Shown piece after piece: positions 33,437 to 43,347 of a stretch of 64,000 nt of DNA (within the stretch, counting starts at the first letter, position 1; each line of letters starts with the position of its first letter). The position numbers were made by a program, and so were the translations under genes. Below the pieces are notes generated by a model. The model searched no databases. It worked only from the letters and a program-made list of their open reading frames with translations, and was not told the origin of the DNA. Source of the stretch: Zopfochytrium polystomum (lineage: Eukaryota; Chytridiomycota; Chytridiomycetes; Chytridiales; Chytridiaceae); the NCBI GenBank assembly GCA_025765615.1, contig JAIVFJ010000010.1:248001-312000 (forward strand). Reading direction: 5' to 3'.

Positions 33437-34000
33437 CACCGTAATAGTTATTCAGCCACACAAGTCATTCATGGACAGTATTGATCTTTTCCCTCCCAAG
33501 GTAGTCAACGTCCTCCTTCCCATCCCCACCAGTTTGACCAACAGAAAACCCATCCCAGTGAAGGACATCAACACCTCTGGCCTGTCATCTCATCTGATGT
33601 GGCACCACAAGAAGGAGTACGAAGAACCTGTACCTCCAACTGTCACTGGCTGACCCATTGACCAGTATCTGAAGCCAGATACTTTTCTTAAGGGCTGATC
33701 CCAGTGTTATCTACACTTTTCTCAATCTCTGACACTGTACGAGTGCTTAGAGGTGGTTTCAATCCCCAGTCTGGGTAGACCACATCAGTGTGCTTCACTC
33801 TTGCAATTTGATAGGAATGATTACAGGAGCTTGACAGGGAGCCTGACCAACTTCTTTGCACACATAACTCCATGGAAGTTCTGGCCAAATCAGCGTGATG
33901 CAACAATGATGTCATGCCTGCCTCCTGACTCCTCAAAGTCTAAACTCTATCTCTCAGAGCTAAAAGGCTATCACCAAAAGTCTGATTCCTGAGACCACCT
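33437..34000. other. Unassigned transposon-like DNA
   Basis: A plus-strand frame after the LTR reads SIDLFPPKVVNVLLPIPTSL and then stops at 33653. It may be retroelement internal sequence, but no domain is recognised. GGTTTCAATCCCCAG near 33756 resembles a tRNA B box. Confidence 0.35.
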
Positions 34001-34004
34001 GCAG

Positions 34005-34396
34005 TATAAAAGGGGAGCCCCAGCAGCCCCAGAGAAGCATCATCCCAGATCCTGATCACATCTGCCTGCTCTCTCTCTACCCTCGAATACAACAAACAAA
34101 AACCATTATTCTTATCTGAGTCAACATACCCTCTACCTTGACCTGCAAAGCTCTTCAAGTTCTACCTCAGGTCGATACCTCGTTCATATAGGGCACTTCG
34201 CTCTTACAAGAAAAGGGTGTGCTCTGCACTCTAAACAAGACCAATCTGTCTGAGAGCATCGGCTCTCCATCTACTTTGGCAACAAAGGGTGCTTCGCTCT
34301 TAACAAGAGAAGGGCTCACGCTCTAAACAAGCTTTATCGCTCCATGCTGACTCAAGTCTGTTGGTGCCCTTCTGACACGCCAGGCGCAATCACCAA
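34005..34396 (+). promoter_or_regulatory. LTR-like promoter and leader with TATA box
   Basis: TATAAAA at 34005-34011 is followed by a GC-rich leader. Two imperfect copies of a cttcgctctt...ctctaaacaag segment occur (34192-34236 and 34291-34332). It ends with CACCAACA at 34396, immediately before the truncated heat-shock-element LTR. The upstream terminus is not identified. Confidence 0.45.
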
Positions 34397-34704
34397 CACT
34401 GGAAACCTCTGGAACCTTCTAGAACATTCCTTCATGGAACCTTGTGGAACCTTCTGGAACCTTCTGGAACCTTCTTTGCTTTCCTGACTTGTCTTGTGTC
34501 ATTGGTGTCTATGGTATCATTGTATTACTAATTGTTCTTTCTGGAACTTTCTTTGAGTCTTGACAAGGAAGACTCTCAAAAGGTATAAAAGGGGGATGGG
34601 GGACCTGTCCCATCCCTCAAGTGAATTATTGTTTCCAATACAATCATCACTCCTCTCAGTTCCTTGTCTGCCTTGCCCTGTCGTGCCCTGTTTCTGACAT
34701 CATA
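34397..34704 (+). repeat. Heat-shock-element LTR, 5'-truncated copy
   Basis: Homologous to 9338-9673 from CTGGAAACCTCTGG to CTGACA. Four contiguous nGAAn/nTTCn units lie at 34411-34430. Eight more, with one mismatch, lie at 34436-34475. TATAAAA is at 34584-34590. The first bases of the LTR are replaced by the preceding LTR-like sequence at a short CTGGAAACC overlap. Confidence 0.85.
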
Positions 34705-35676
34705 GGTGTTGGAGAGTACAAGTATTGCCTCATTGACGACCTGAGGTTTCATGCCCTTCTCAGTCAGGTTCATCTAGGGACCACTGTGAGACTATACTCA
34801 CTCCTTTGACCCTGGGATCTGGGCCCTAGAGTGAGGGAAAGCAAATAATAGGCTAAAACTAACTTTATTGGGCTGTTGTCTAGGGGGTGTTTCAACCCTA
34901 CTACTTTCCTAGTCCACGAAGTATCCCTACTGATCTGTCTAACAGGGGTCTCAAACACAAAGAATGAACATTCAGAGGGACAATCCTCTGAAGGATCAGT
35001 GCCAGGGCACCGATTACTCGTGTGGCTGTGGGCTGATACGAGGGGAAACGGGAGGGCACTCCTGAGGGCGCAACACAACTGCAGAATAAAGAGAGAGAAG
35101 AGGGAAACAGGGGTTTTTATCTCAGGAACCTAATCTCAAATACAACAGGAGCAGTTAATAGCGACGGGACGGACAGGGCGCGACCTAGCGCCCCTCGTCG
35201 CAGACAGTGCTGCAGGAGCCCTCGTCGTCGCCAGCAACAGGGGGGAGAGAGAGAAGGGAGTCGACTATGTAGGGGTCGGAAGGTCGCCAGCAGGGAACTC
35301 GCACGCGGAAACACCTGCAATCGTACACGCACCCCGCCGGGCTGCATCGGCACAATCACTCAACCAACAGGCTTTATCGCATCGCACTCGTACTCACACA
35401 TCTCACCCTCACAGCAATAGGACCGAGGCAGGCGCTTGTAGATCGAACTCTCAGGTGTCAGGGGCTGCATCGGGCGCAGCCACCAACACCCTTGTGGGGA
35501 TGGGAAGGTTGGGGACGACGATGACGTCGTCGCCACCACCACCACCACCGTCGTCGCAGCGGGCAAGCACCAGGGATCCTCACTCCAACACAGAGCCGGC
35601 AATGTCACACAGTCGCTGGTGGGGCCAGCTGCATTCCCCACCCACGGCCCCTTAAGAGGAGCCCCACGAAGGGACC

Positions 35677-35700
35677 ATGTACACACCCGGGTGTGTACAT
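35677..35700. other. Perfect 24-bp palindrome
   Basis: ATGTACACACCC is followed directly by its reverse complement, with a central CCCGGG. It sits in a GC-rich stretch (35150-35720) unlike its surroundings. Confidence 0.9.
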
Positions 35701-35868
35701 CTCTCACTACCCTCACCTTTGCGAGCCAGATGGATTTGAAGGGACTCAGTATTGGTGCCAATGGACAGAAATCAGATTGAAGAAAAAAGGAAAAAGAGAA
35801 ATGGCCCAAAAACAGAGAGAGAGAAAATTGACAAGTCAACCCCGCTGACTTGGAGCATCCACCACAAA

Positions 35869-36237
35869 TGCTCTAAGTCCCCCCAACCCTATGCATGTAT
35901 GTACAAGTGCCAAAAATAAATAATAAATTAGGCAGGCTTGGGGTACGGCCTGTCAGGCACCCCATTCCTAGGCAGTCAGGCAGTCTCCGTTAGTCACTGA
36001 AAAAGAAAATATGTTGAGAAAACCCTGGTGCAACGGAAACTGTTAAGACGAAAGTAGTAAAAGCAGACCCAATAATAAAGACGGGTTAGCCGCAAATACA
36101 CTTTGATAACGCCTTGGAAACTAAAGAACCAGGAGCAATAATAGGGGTCCCAATCCTTGCGGTTTTATGACAGGTACGCTTGTTTTTGCGAATAAAATCC
36201 CTAGACTTTATCACTGAGACCTCGGTGTAGTCTCACA
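35869..36237. repeat. 369-bp dispersed repeat, copy 2
   Basis: This is collinear with 10514-10882 at equal length. It forms the right end of the inverted-repeat element at 34785-36237. Confidence 0.8.
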
Positions 36238-36277
36238 CCACCAAGCACTTGATGACACCAACCACTCTTGTGGCCAA

Positions 36278-37502
36278 TTTTTTTTTTTATTATTGTTCCA
36301 GCCCTAAAGGGGCCAGTGGGAAGAGAAAGAGCCATCAACAGTGAACCGCAGAAGAATATGTCCAGGTATCAACTCAGCAAACCCACCCCATGAAGTACAG
36401 ACATAAAGGGCCATCAGGCATCTCCACTGCTCATAAAGCAATCCAATGATCAAGGGAGAAGGGAACAAACGTAGAAACAAGAAAATAGAAAAGTACGCCT
36501 GAGGGAGGTCAAAGTAAGAGAGGGAGAGCTGCGAATAAGTCAGAGTGGAAGGATGAGTCAGATTAGGCTTCAAGTCAAAATTGCGAAAGGCAAGAGTAGG
36601 CCCAGTGGACATTGGGGGGGCTCAGCTAGCGATAGGTGACAAGTCGCTCTTGCTTGTTGTTGAGAGGGAAGTTCTCTTGTGCGGTGAAGCCAGATAATGC
36701 CTGCAACAAGTTTCATACGACTGAGGTAGTGGTCAATCCATCTGGAAGAAGCCTTGGTGCACAGAAGCCAGTTGTGTGGGTAAGTGTTGGTGGAGTGCTG
36801 GCGGCTACATGTGGTGCAGTGAGGTCGAGAGGGTTGAAGAGGGCGGTTACAAGTTCCATGGGACGATGGAGTGGGAGGAAGGGAAAGGCTGATGATTGGA
36901 GAAGACGATGGGTGAGCGGCCTGGGAATTTGGTGGAGGGGATCTGCGGGGCTTGGAGCACTTGTCAGATGGCTTGATGGACTTTGACTTCTCCCAAGAGA
37001 TAGTGTCGTCACAACAGGGAATCCAAATGAGTTGATGGGCGTCAAGAAGGAGCTGATGGAATGCAGTGACAAGGGTTTTAAGGACAGAGGCAGCAGAGGT
37101 TATTGTGTGAGAATGAGGTGTCATAAAACGATTGGGGAATGAAGCCACGAAAGAGGGAGGAGAAATTGAGGCAATATTGATTGTCAAAAAGAAATTCAGG
37201 GCAGGAGAGCCAGTAAATGGGATGGGTGTGTGGCAGAGAGTGACCATGAGGTGCAGGAAAAACAGAGAAGGAAAGAGTTTCAGCAAATGTGTTGCGAATC
37301 AAAGCAATGGCGTTAGCAGCTGCAGGGCATTGCCAGATGTGCTATGTGGTTTCGAAGGTGTGGTGGCATTGACAACAGAGGCCATTTGGGTAGACTTGAG
37401 GATGTCATTGGTGTAGAGCTTTTTGGGTGGGCAAAGTGTTGCTGAGGATTTGGAGTTGGTACTTGGGACAAGCAGAGCCAGGGAGGGTGCCAAAGGGGAG
37501 GG
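36278..37502 (-). mobile_element. 5'-truncated LINE
   Basis: A poly(T) run at 36278-36289 precedes the shared 3' UTR (attattgttccagccc). The minus strand then reads the C-terminal part of LINE ORF2 (37286-36570, LMVTLCHTPIPFTGSPALNF in the leading part). It ends at 37502 against an LTR fragment. Its last 290 bp are shared with 12557-12846 in the inverted copy. Confidence 0.88.
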
Positions 37503-37504
37503 CT

Positions 37505-37649
37505 AACAAATACTCTGAGTATCAAGTGGAATGGAAACCCAGTGTTAACAGTTTTCCTCCTCCTCTGCTCAAGCAGATAATATAGGGTTTTTACCCTGTA
37601 CCAGTTCACTTACCTAGCAACATTATAGAGTGCATATCATCATTATGTA
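37505..37649 (+). repeat. LTR fragment (TGTTAGGC family)
   Basis: Middle part of the LTR family, ending at a TA where the mariner begins. It is the counterpart of 12409-12556. Confidence 0.8.
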
Positions 37650-38284
37650 CAGTGGCTCACAAAATTGTGCCAATGTTTTTGCCACAATGACAGTCTCTGC
37701 TCAAACACACTCAATAATTGCAGTACAGACACGAAACTCAGCTCAGTTACTCTCAGAGATCTGCTCTACCAGCTGCTTAAGTCCCACAGCCATACTGTAC
37801 ATATTGTCCAAGAGGCAGAGTTGAACGTGCGACCACTCCATTAGCATAATTTTTGTGTGTTGATGTGAAAAATTTTTATTCAGTAATCTGTGTTCCCTCC
37901 CTTTGCTGCAATGACTGCTGCAATCCTCCTAGGCATACTTTCAACCAAATTTTTGCACTGTTTGGCCAGAAAATTCCTCCATTCCTACAGGATTTGTTTG
38001 CGAAGCTCCAAGTTTGACTTTGGTGCAGTTTCATAGGAATTGAGCCTCTGCTTCAAGATATTCCAAGTGTGCTCAATTGGAACGATGTCAGGAGACTGAG
38101 AGGGCCATTGCATAACACGAAATCCATTGCTGTTGAGTCATTCTTTGGTGTATTTGGAAGTATGCTTACAGTTGTTGTCCTGCTGGAATATAACATCCTG
38201 CACTTCGAGTCTGCGTTCGTTGAGACTAGGGATGAGATTGTTCTCCAAAATCGTCACATATTGCTCAGAGTTCATTGTGCCTTC
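37650..38284 (-). pseudogene. Tc1/mariner transposase remnant (copy 2)
   Basis: The terminal repeat starts CAGTGGCTCACAAAATTG at 37650, next to TA at 37648-37649. The minus strand encodes the same DD34E C-terminal half as copy 1, with the same internal TGA. It is truncated at 38284 by the LTR at 38285. Shared lesions show that the damage came before the duplication. Confidence 0.88.
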
Positions 38285-38676
38285 TGTAAACAGTCTACTC
38301 TGAGTGAGTGAGTGGAAGGAGTGAATGAAGTGGCGATGTGTGTTTGTGGGTGGTCCTTCTCCCAAACTTTGAGAGAAAGAGAAAAACTTTATGAATAATT
38401 GATACATAATGATGATATGCAGACTATAATAGTTGCTAGGCAAGTGTGACTGGCTATATTATCTGCTTGAGCAGAGGAGGAGGAAAACTGTTTACACTGT
38501 GTTTCTGTTCCACTTGATACTGTTCCACTTGATACTCAGAGTATTTGTCAACAGCAGAAGCCAGCGCCCAGGTCTACATTCTCTCCATGGGCATTGTGAG
38601 AACGATAACTGACAGTCACAAAAGGTTCAGGTCTGTCTTGTGCCTCTTGCTGCTAACCAGTCAGTTCTGCCTAGCA
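38285..38676 (-). repeat. LTR (TGTTAGGC family), 392 bp, reverse
   Basis: The minus strand reads TGCTAGGCAGAACTG...CTGTTTACA. It is the counterpart of 11380-11771. No matched target duplication is present (CCTTC on the left, ATATC on the right). Confidence 0.85.
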
Positions 38677-39199
38677 ATATCTGCACATACAATGTCCAGA
38701 TTAAATACATACAGTTCATCTACTATGCCTACGAAGGTTTTTGTCTGTCTGTGGTGGGCATTCCCAATGGGCTCTGTCTACCGCTGTGATACACTTCCCC
38801 AAAGTCGCTTCCACTGGTGAAGTCATTTTGCCAGAGCAGACCAAGAGGGTTCCAACAGGCGTTGCAGGCCTGTGTCCACCATGGACAGACTTCACTCCCA
38901 CATGAGCCACACTGAGACAGGACAGGCGCTTCTGCCTCCTGTGTGGACTGAACAGGCCAGAGACAGCGGCCCTGCCTGTCTCCTGCAATTGCAAAACTCC
39001 TCCGTCGCCCTCAGTATTTCATAAGACCAGAAAAAAAATGGGCGAGAGACAAGTGCTTCGAACCTACCTCCTGCAGCCACATCCATGGTGCGAAGCCCTG
39101 TTCATGGGCCCACCCTGACCTGTTCACATGTCTCCCTTTCATTGCAACATGAGTCAGAATCTGCCAGATATAAATGGCCCAGCTTGGTAGTCAGTTTCA
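38677..39199. other. Unassigned sequence with a TATA-like motif
   Basis: GATATAAATGGCCC near 39166 resembles a TATA box, and the sequence before it resembles LTR U3. No coding is recognised. Confidence 0.35.
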
Positions 39200-40312
39200 T
39201 TTTTTTTTTTATTGTTCCAGCACCAGAGGGCCAGGCAGGAAGAGAAATTGCCATTGGCATAGTTGACTTTGTCAAGGTATTGTTATGAATCACGCTCTGG
39301 AAACCTCTGAAACCTTCTAGAACATTCTTCATGGAACCTTGTGGAACCTTCTCATTGGTATCATTGGTATCATTGTATTACTAATTGCTCCTTCTGGAAC
39401 CTTTGAGTCTTGACAGGTATCACCTCAGCAAACCCACACCATGCACTTTGGACTTACTGGGTCGTCAGGTATCTCCACTGCATATAAAAAGATAGTAACA
39501 AAGAAGAGGGAATGGGAAGAATTGGTGGTTGAAGAGAGGTTGTAGTTGTAAATGGAAAGGTTGGGGGGAAAGTTCTCGAAGATAGAGTTGAAGGGATCAA
39601 GAAAGAGTAATTGTCAGAGGGTCAAGGGCCAGTGGGGAAATCAAGGACAAGAGTTGTTGTCAGAAAGGCGAAAGCCCAAATGGAAGTTCAAAAGGAATGG
39701 TAAAGAAATATGTGTTGTGATCGCAGTCAGAGTAGGCAAAGCCTGAGTCAGAGTCCCAAAAAGGGAAGGTTGGAGAAGGCAGCATCAAGGTTTATAGTCA
39801 GAGGGGCAAAAGCCAGGACAGTAGGGTTGGAACTGAAAGTAAATCAGGCCAAGCAAGCATTCTGAGAAGCAAATCTTGAATGTAAACAATCTGGAGATGG
39901 CCTATTTGCAGGAGCCTGGGGTGTAGAGTGAGTCAGACTGCCAGTAATGTGGAGAGACAAAAAGAGTGATGGGGACACTGGCAAGGAGGTGGCAACGAGT
40001 CTTGTGACAGCTGTGGGGGTCAAGCAGGTGGACAGGGTGGAGAAACCGCAGGGTCGAAATGGCTGGTGCGATCAATGAGAGGTACCCTTGTGATTGTGTC
40101 AATGACAAGAGATGAGGTGGGTCAATGAGTAACACTGATAAAGGGAAGTTGCGATGGAGCGAAGTGGCAACACGAATGGCAACGGCCTTCTGAAGTGGCA
40201 AGATGGATGTTGATGGGAGGTTGCGAGGCTGCTGGGAGGGGTGGCATGGTGGCAATGGGGTGGAGGAGATCTGAGGATGACAGAAGGGCAACCACCAAGA
40301 GTAGATCATGTC
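39200..40312 (-). mobile_element. LINE fragment of a second subfamily, split by a mini-LTR
   Basis: Poly(T) at 39200-39210, then attgttccagcaccagaggg. Downstream the minus strand reads a diverged ORF2 C-terminus (40309-39902). The 3' UTR resembles the other LINEs (caggtatcacctcagcaaac...), while the coding part is clearly different. It is interrupted at 39281-39415. The 5' end is approximate. Confidence 0.7.
39276..39420 (+). mobile_element. Deleted solo heat-shock-element LTR with target duplication
   Basis: The element is 39281-39415 (135 bp), TGTTATGAATCACG...GTCTTGACA. It is flanked by GGTAT at 39276-39280 and 39416-39420. It covers only the U3 part of the family. In the full LTR an internal CTTGACA and the terminal CCTGACA share TGACA, so a deletion between these would give exactly this product. 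Confidence 0.85.
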
Positions 40313-41402
40313 CTAGATGCAGACAGCAAGGAGGTCAATCGGAAGAAGTTTAACTGAAGTGAGAAGTGGCAGTGGAGGTGTCGAAGAGCCCTCGCTTTTC
40401 AGGCATTTGATCCGACACCTTACGTTCTCTCCTTCATCATTGCCTGCCACATCGCTTCTGTCATCCATCTGACTTCTTGTCAGATCACAGTTGAAAATCG
40501 CGGCCGAAGGCCGTGATTGCGGCGAAATGTGAGGTTGAGATCGCGGCCAACGGCTGCGACAGTTCTGGCAGCGATCTGGTATCAATCTGGCGTTGATCTG
40601 GTGGTGGCAAGGTGGCGGCAAGGAGGTGGAGGGCAGTGGCTGGCGGCGATGGTTGAAATTCAGCACTGGTGCGACGATCCAGCTGCAATCACAAGCTAGT
40701 GGACGGGTAGTCGGATGCCCGAGTGAAAGCGCCGGACTTCTTCTTTGGTCAAATGCGAGGAGTCTGCTGATGCGGTATAGTCGACACTTCTTCCCGTTGG
40801 GCGGCTGATGACGACGAAAGAACGGAGAGGAAGCACACCACCTCAGCGTCCACCAGAAACGAGCGCCGCTTCCCCATGTGCGTGCACAGCCCCTTAGCCG
40901 CCACACTGTGCTTCATGTTCGATCAGTCCTCCATGCACAGCGCCCCGGCCTCCTCCTCGTCCCATAAGCGTTCACGGCGGAGGCCGTCAAAGATTGCAAT
41001 AATGGTTTGTTTTTGTGAGGCGTAACTACTCTGGTGGGGGTTGCCGTGCTGTCCCCTTGGCGGCTGGGTGGAGCTGGACGAGGCTGGCAGAGTCGTTGAC
41101 GGTGTACATAACCCGCTGCGGTGCCCGCAAGGAGTGCTGCCCAAGCGCAGACTTGCGGCCCGTCGCCGAGCGGTACTGCCCACCAGAGCGATGCTCTAAG
41201 TAGGGCACGCACGACTGAAGCGCGCGTTACTGTGCAGAGTGCAAGACTGGAAATTATTCTAGTCGACCTGCCTGCATGGTTTCCTTCTTTTTCTTGGACC
41301 CCTCATCATTTGTGGACACCTCAGCGCCCAACCTGTTGTATTTTGTTCTTCCTCGTTTTGTGGGGGTACTGGTCGGGAAAAGGAAGGGACCGTACATCCA
41401 TG
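40313..41402. other. GC-rich unassigned region
   Basis: Minus-strand stretches such as RVMYTVNDSASLVQLHPAAK (about 41125-41065) and RPTGRSVDYTASADSSHLTK (about 40805-40745) look protein-like but stops separate them. They may be exons of an unrecognised or decayed gene. No model is supported. Confidence 0.35.
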
Positions 41403-41676
41403 CTAGCTGAAGTCAAGGAGCAGCTGAGGCAGAATTTTTTCGAGCTGTGCCAGCATCAGTCGACCATTGCCGGACGTGCCTGGCTTCTCCGCTTGCTCAG
41501 CTGCTTCAGAAAGTGCCTCCAGGGTAAACACTCGAAGGTATTCTGCCGCAAGCAAGAGTGCGTCCTTGTTTATCTTCACAGAATTATTCTGTTGACAGTA
41601 GTCAGTCATTCAATGGTTTTCCAAGCAAGTTACATTGAACCTCGGTTTTGTACGCCACCAGTGCTTGAATAAGCTC
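41403..41676 (-). CDS. CENP-X / MHF2 histone-fold protein (N-terminus not resolved)
   Basis: A small histone-fold subunit of the CENP-T-W-S-X kinetochore complex and of the MHF complex of the FANCM DNA-repair pathway. Two exons are clear: 41676-41641 (ELIQALVAYKTE) and 41588-41403 (NNSVKINKDALLLAAEYLRV, then AEQAEKPGTSG and LAQLEKILPQLLLDFS). The intron at 41640-41589 has GT...AG ends. The ending LEKxLPQLLLDF is diagnostic for the family. The first exon with the ATG was not found with certainty; ATG near 41800 would need an unusual splice. Thg1 starts 139 bp away in the opposite direction. Confidence 0.82.
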
Positions 41677-41814
41677 CTAGACAAATGTCGTGGGAGGATT
41701 GACGCCGTGGGTTCGGGTTGTTGAGTGTTGGGATCTGCCCTTTCGTCGAAACATCCGCTTCCTCACCGTGCTGAAGGCTGTGTTCATCCTCCATTCGCTG
41801 GACCAAGGAGAAAA
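41677..41814. promoter_or_regulatory. Short shared promoter region between CENP-X and Thg1
   Basis: Only about 138 bp separates the resolved parts of two divergent genes. Part of it may be the missing first exon of CENP-X. Confidence 0.4.
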
Positions 41815-42695
41815 ATGGCCAAGTCAAAATTCGAGTATGTCAAGGTGAGCTGGGGAAACTGCCCTGACTTTCCCACTCTGACCAAACTGTGAAGGCGTTT
41901 GAGCAGCATCACACTCTGTTACCAGAGACATGGATGGTTGTAAGGATCGACGGCCACTCCTTCCACAGGTTTACTTCCGAACACGGATTCGTGAAACCAA
42001 ACGACCGCCGTGCCCTGGACCTCGCTAATCAGGCGGCCCTGACAGTCATGGAGGAGTTTAAGGACGTCCAGCTGGGATACGGACAAAGCGACGAGTACAG
42101 CTTCCTATTTCGACGGAAGACACAACTGTACAAGCGACGAGAGGCCAAGATCACAACCACTCTTGTGAGTTTATTCACGAGCGCATATGTACTCTCCTGG
42201 CCCCGTTATTTTCCGGACTTGAAGTTGAAGTACCCACCATCTTTCGATGCGAGGATTGTCGTTTACCCCTCATCAAGAATCGTCCGAGACTATTTTTCAT
42301 GGCGTCAGGCCGATTGTCATATCAACAACCTGGTGAGTGCCGTCTTCCTTTCAAACTGCACAAACCAATGGAACATCCTGAAGTACAACACAGCCTTTTG
42401 GGCCCTCGTCCAAGATCCTGAGAATCCCATGCCTGAGGCTGAAGCGCAGCGAATTCTGAAAGACACGGACTCTGGCAAGAAGAACCAGCTGCTCTTTTCG
42501 AAGTACAAAATTAATTACAACAATCTGCCGGAAATATTCCGGAAGGGATCCGTCGTTTATCGGAAGGAGAGGGATATCGAGCACGTCGGTGGAGATGGAG
42601 AGGTTGTGACCAGAAGAAAGAAGGTTACTTCAGTGGAGCATATTGATATTATTGGGGACGTATTCTGGGACAACAATCCAGAAATACTGGATTAA
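41815..42695 (+). CDS. THG1: tRNA-His guanylyltransferase (Thg1)
   Basis: Adds the essential G at position -1 of tRNA-His by 3'-5' polymerisation. Three exons: 41815-41844 (MAKSKFEYVK), 41895-42332 and 42384-42695, giving 259 aa. The metal-binding residues are in VVRIDGHSFHRF and GYGQSDEYSFLF. The HINN signature is in [20 protein letters not shown], formed only after the 51-bp second intron is removed. That intron has no stop and keeps frame, so a naive frame reads through it. The C-terminus KINYNNLPEIFRKGSVVYRK fits the family. Confidence 0.95.
42333..42383 (+). other. In-frame 51-bp intron in Thg1
   Basis: GTGAGT...CTGAAG, length divisible by three and free of stops. Its translation (VSAVFLSNCTNQWNILK) has no counterpart in Thg1 proteins, and it interrupts HINNL/YNT. 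Confidence 0.88.
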
Positions 42696-42721
42696 TACAA
42701 TCGCTAAGCGCACATTCAGTG

Positions 42722-43347
42722 TCAGCTGCAGGTTTCAATGTAAGGTTCATGAATCCACGCAGACAAGAACAACATTGCCTCCCGCCTGTCTGCCACTTGT
42801 GGTATTAATGGAACCATCGCGTGCTTAAATGCCATCGAGTGTTCAAAGGAGCGAACGCGCTCGCAGAGGTCTGGGACTGGACCAAGCCGCGATTCCGCTC
42901 GCTTGAGTAAAACTCCCATGTCGCCCACAAGGCCATCCTAAGCAGATAACGAGTTGTGTTATTTTGGTGGAATCGAATGGTCGAAGTATAATTAACAAAA
43001 AAGCAAACCTGTAGCCGGACCACAGATTCAAGAGTAGTGCGTGCGGATACAAGCGACGTGAAACTTACAGCTTGCGAGCATCTTCCTTTCCAAGTTTCAG
43101 AGTGATGAAGGAGGATGGGCTGCGCATCTTTCAGGCTGAAGTGGGGCATAAACTCAGTCACTCTCTTTGCGCGGACGAAGACGCACAGACACACTCGCGA
43201 ATGCATCCAATCTCTCCCTCCTACTACCTACTTAAGGCGTACGTGACAGTTCAGAATTTCTTGCAGGGCAGATTGCCCATCTCGCGTTAGGCGCAAAAAG
43301 CGATCCGCAAGGGCATCCAAGTCCGCGGAAAAGGTTGTTGCGGCCAT
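42722..43347 (-). CDS. Small hypothetical protein, three exons
   Basis: Model: 43347-43243 (MAATTFSADLDALADRFLRL...), 43119-43069 and 42937-42722 (DGLVGDMGVLLKRAESRLGP, then VRSFEHSMAFKHAMVPLIPQ), 123 aa. All junctions are GT...AG and in phase 0. The protein looks helical and not low-complexity. The family is not recognised. The middle exon could be read in another frame (ITLKLGKEDARKL), which looks as natural, so the splice sites are uncertain. Confidence 0.45.

Larger units (their letters stand above)
34785..36237. mobile_element. Putative element with 13-bp terminal inverted repeats
   Basis: The left end TGTGAGACTATAC (34785) and right end GTGTAGTCTCACA (36237) are inverted repeats with one mismatch. 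Both flanks read CCAC, a possible 4-bp target duplication. No transposase is seen in the 1.45 kb, so it would be non-autonomous. Its right 369 bp recurs at 10514-10882 and its left end is related to 23806 and 45486. Alternatively these are two different LTR ends that happen to face each other. Confidence 0.5.
37210..38676. repeat. Inverted duplication, arm 2
   Basis: Reverse complement of 11380-12846 with the same 1,467-bp length. Unlike arm 1, its LINE continues to a poly(A) tail, so this arm looks closer to the original arrangement. Its LTR terminus reads TGCTAGGC and abuts unrelated sequence. Confidence 0.9.

Noticed and set aside
35360..35839. 159-aa minus-strand frame in the GC-rich element core
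   Set aside because: Biased composition, no recognisable motif, and other frames there are equally open.
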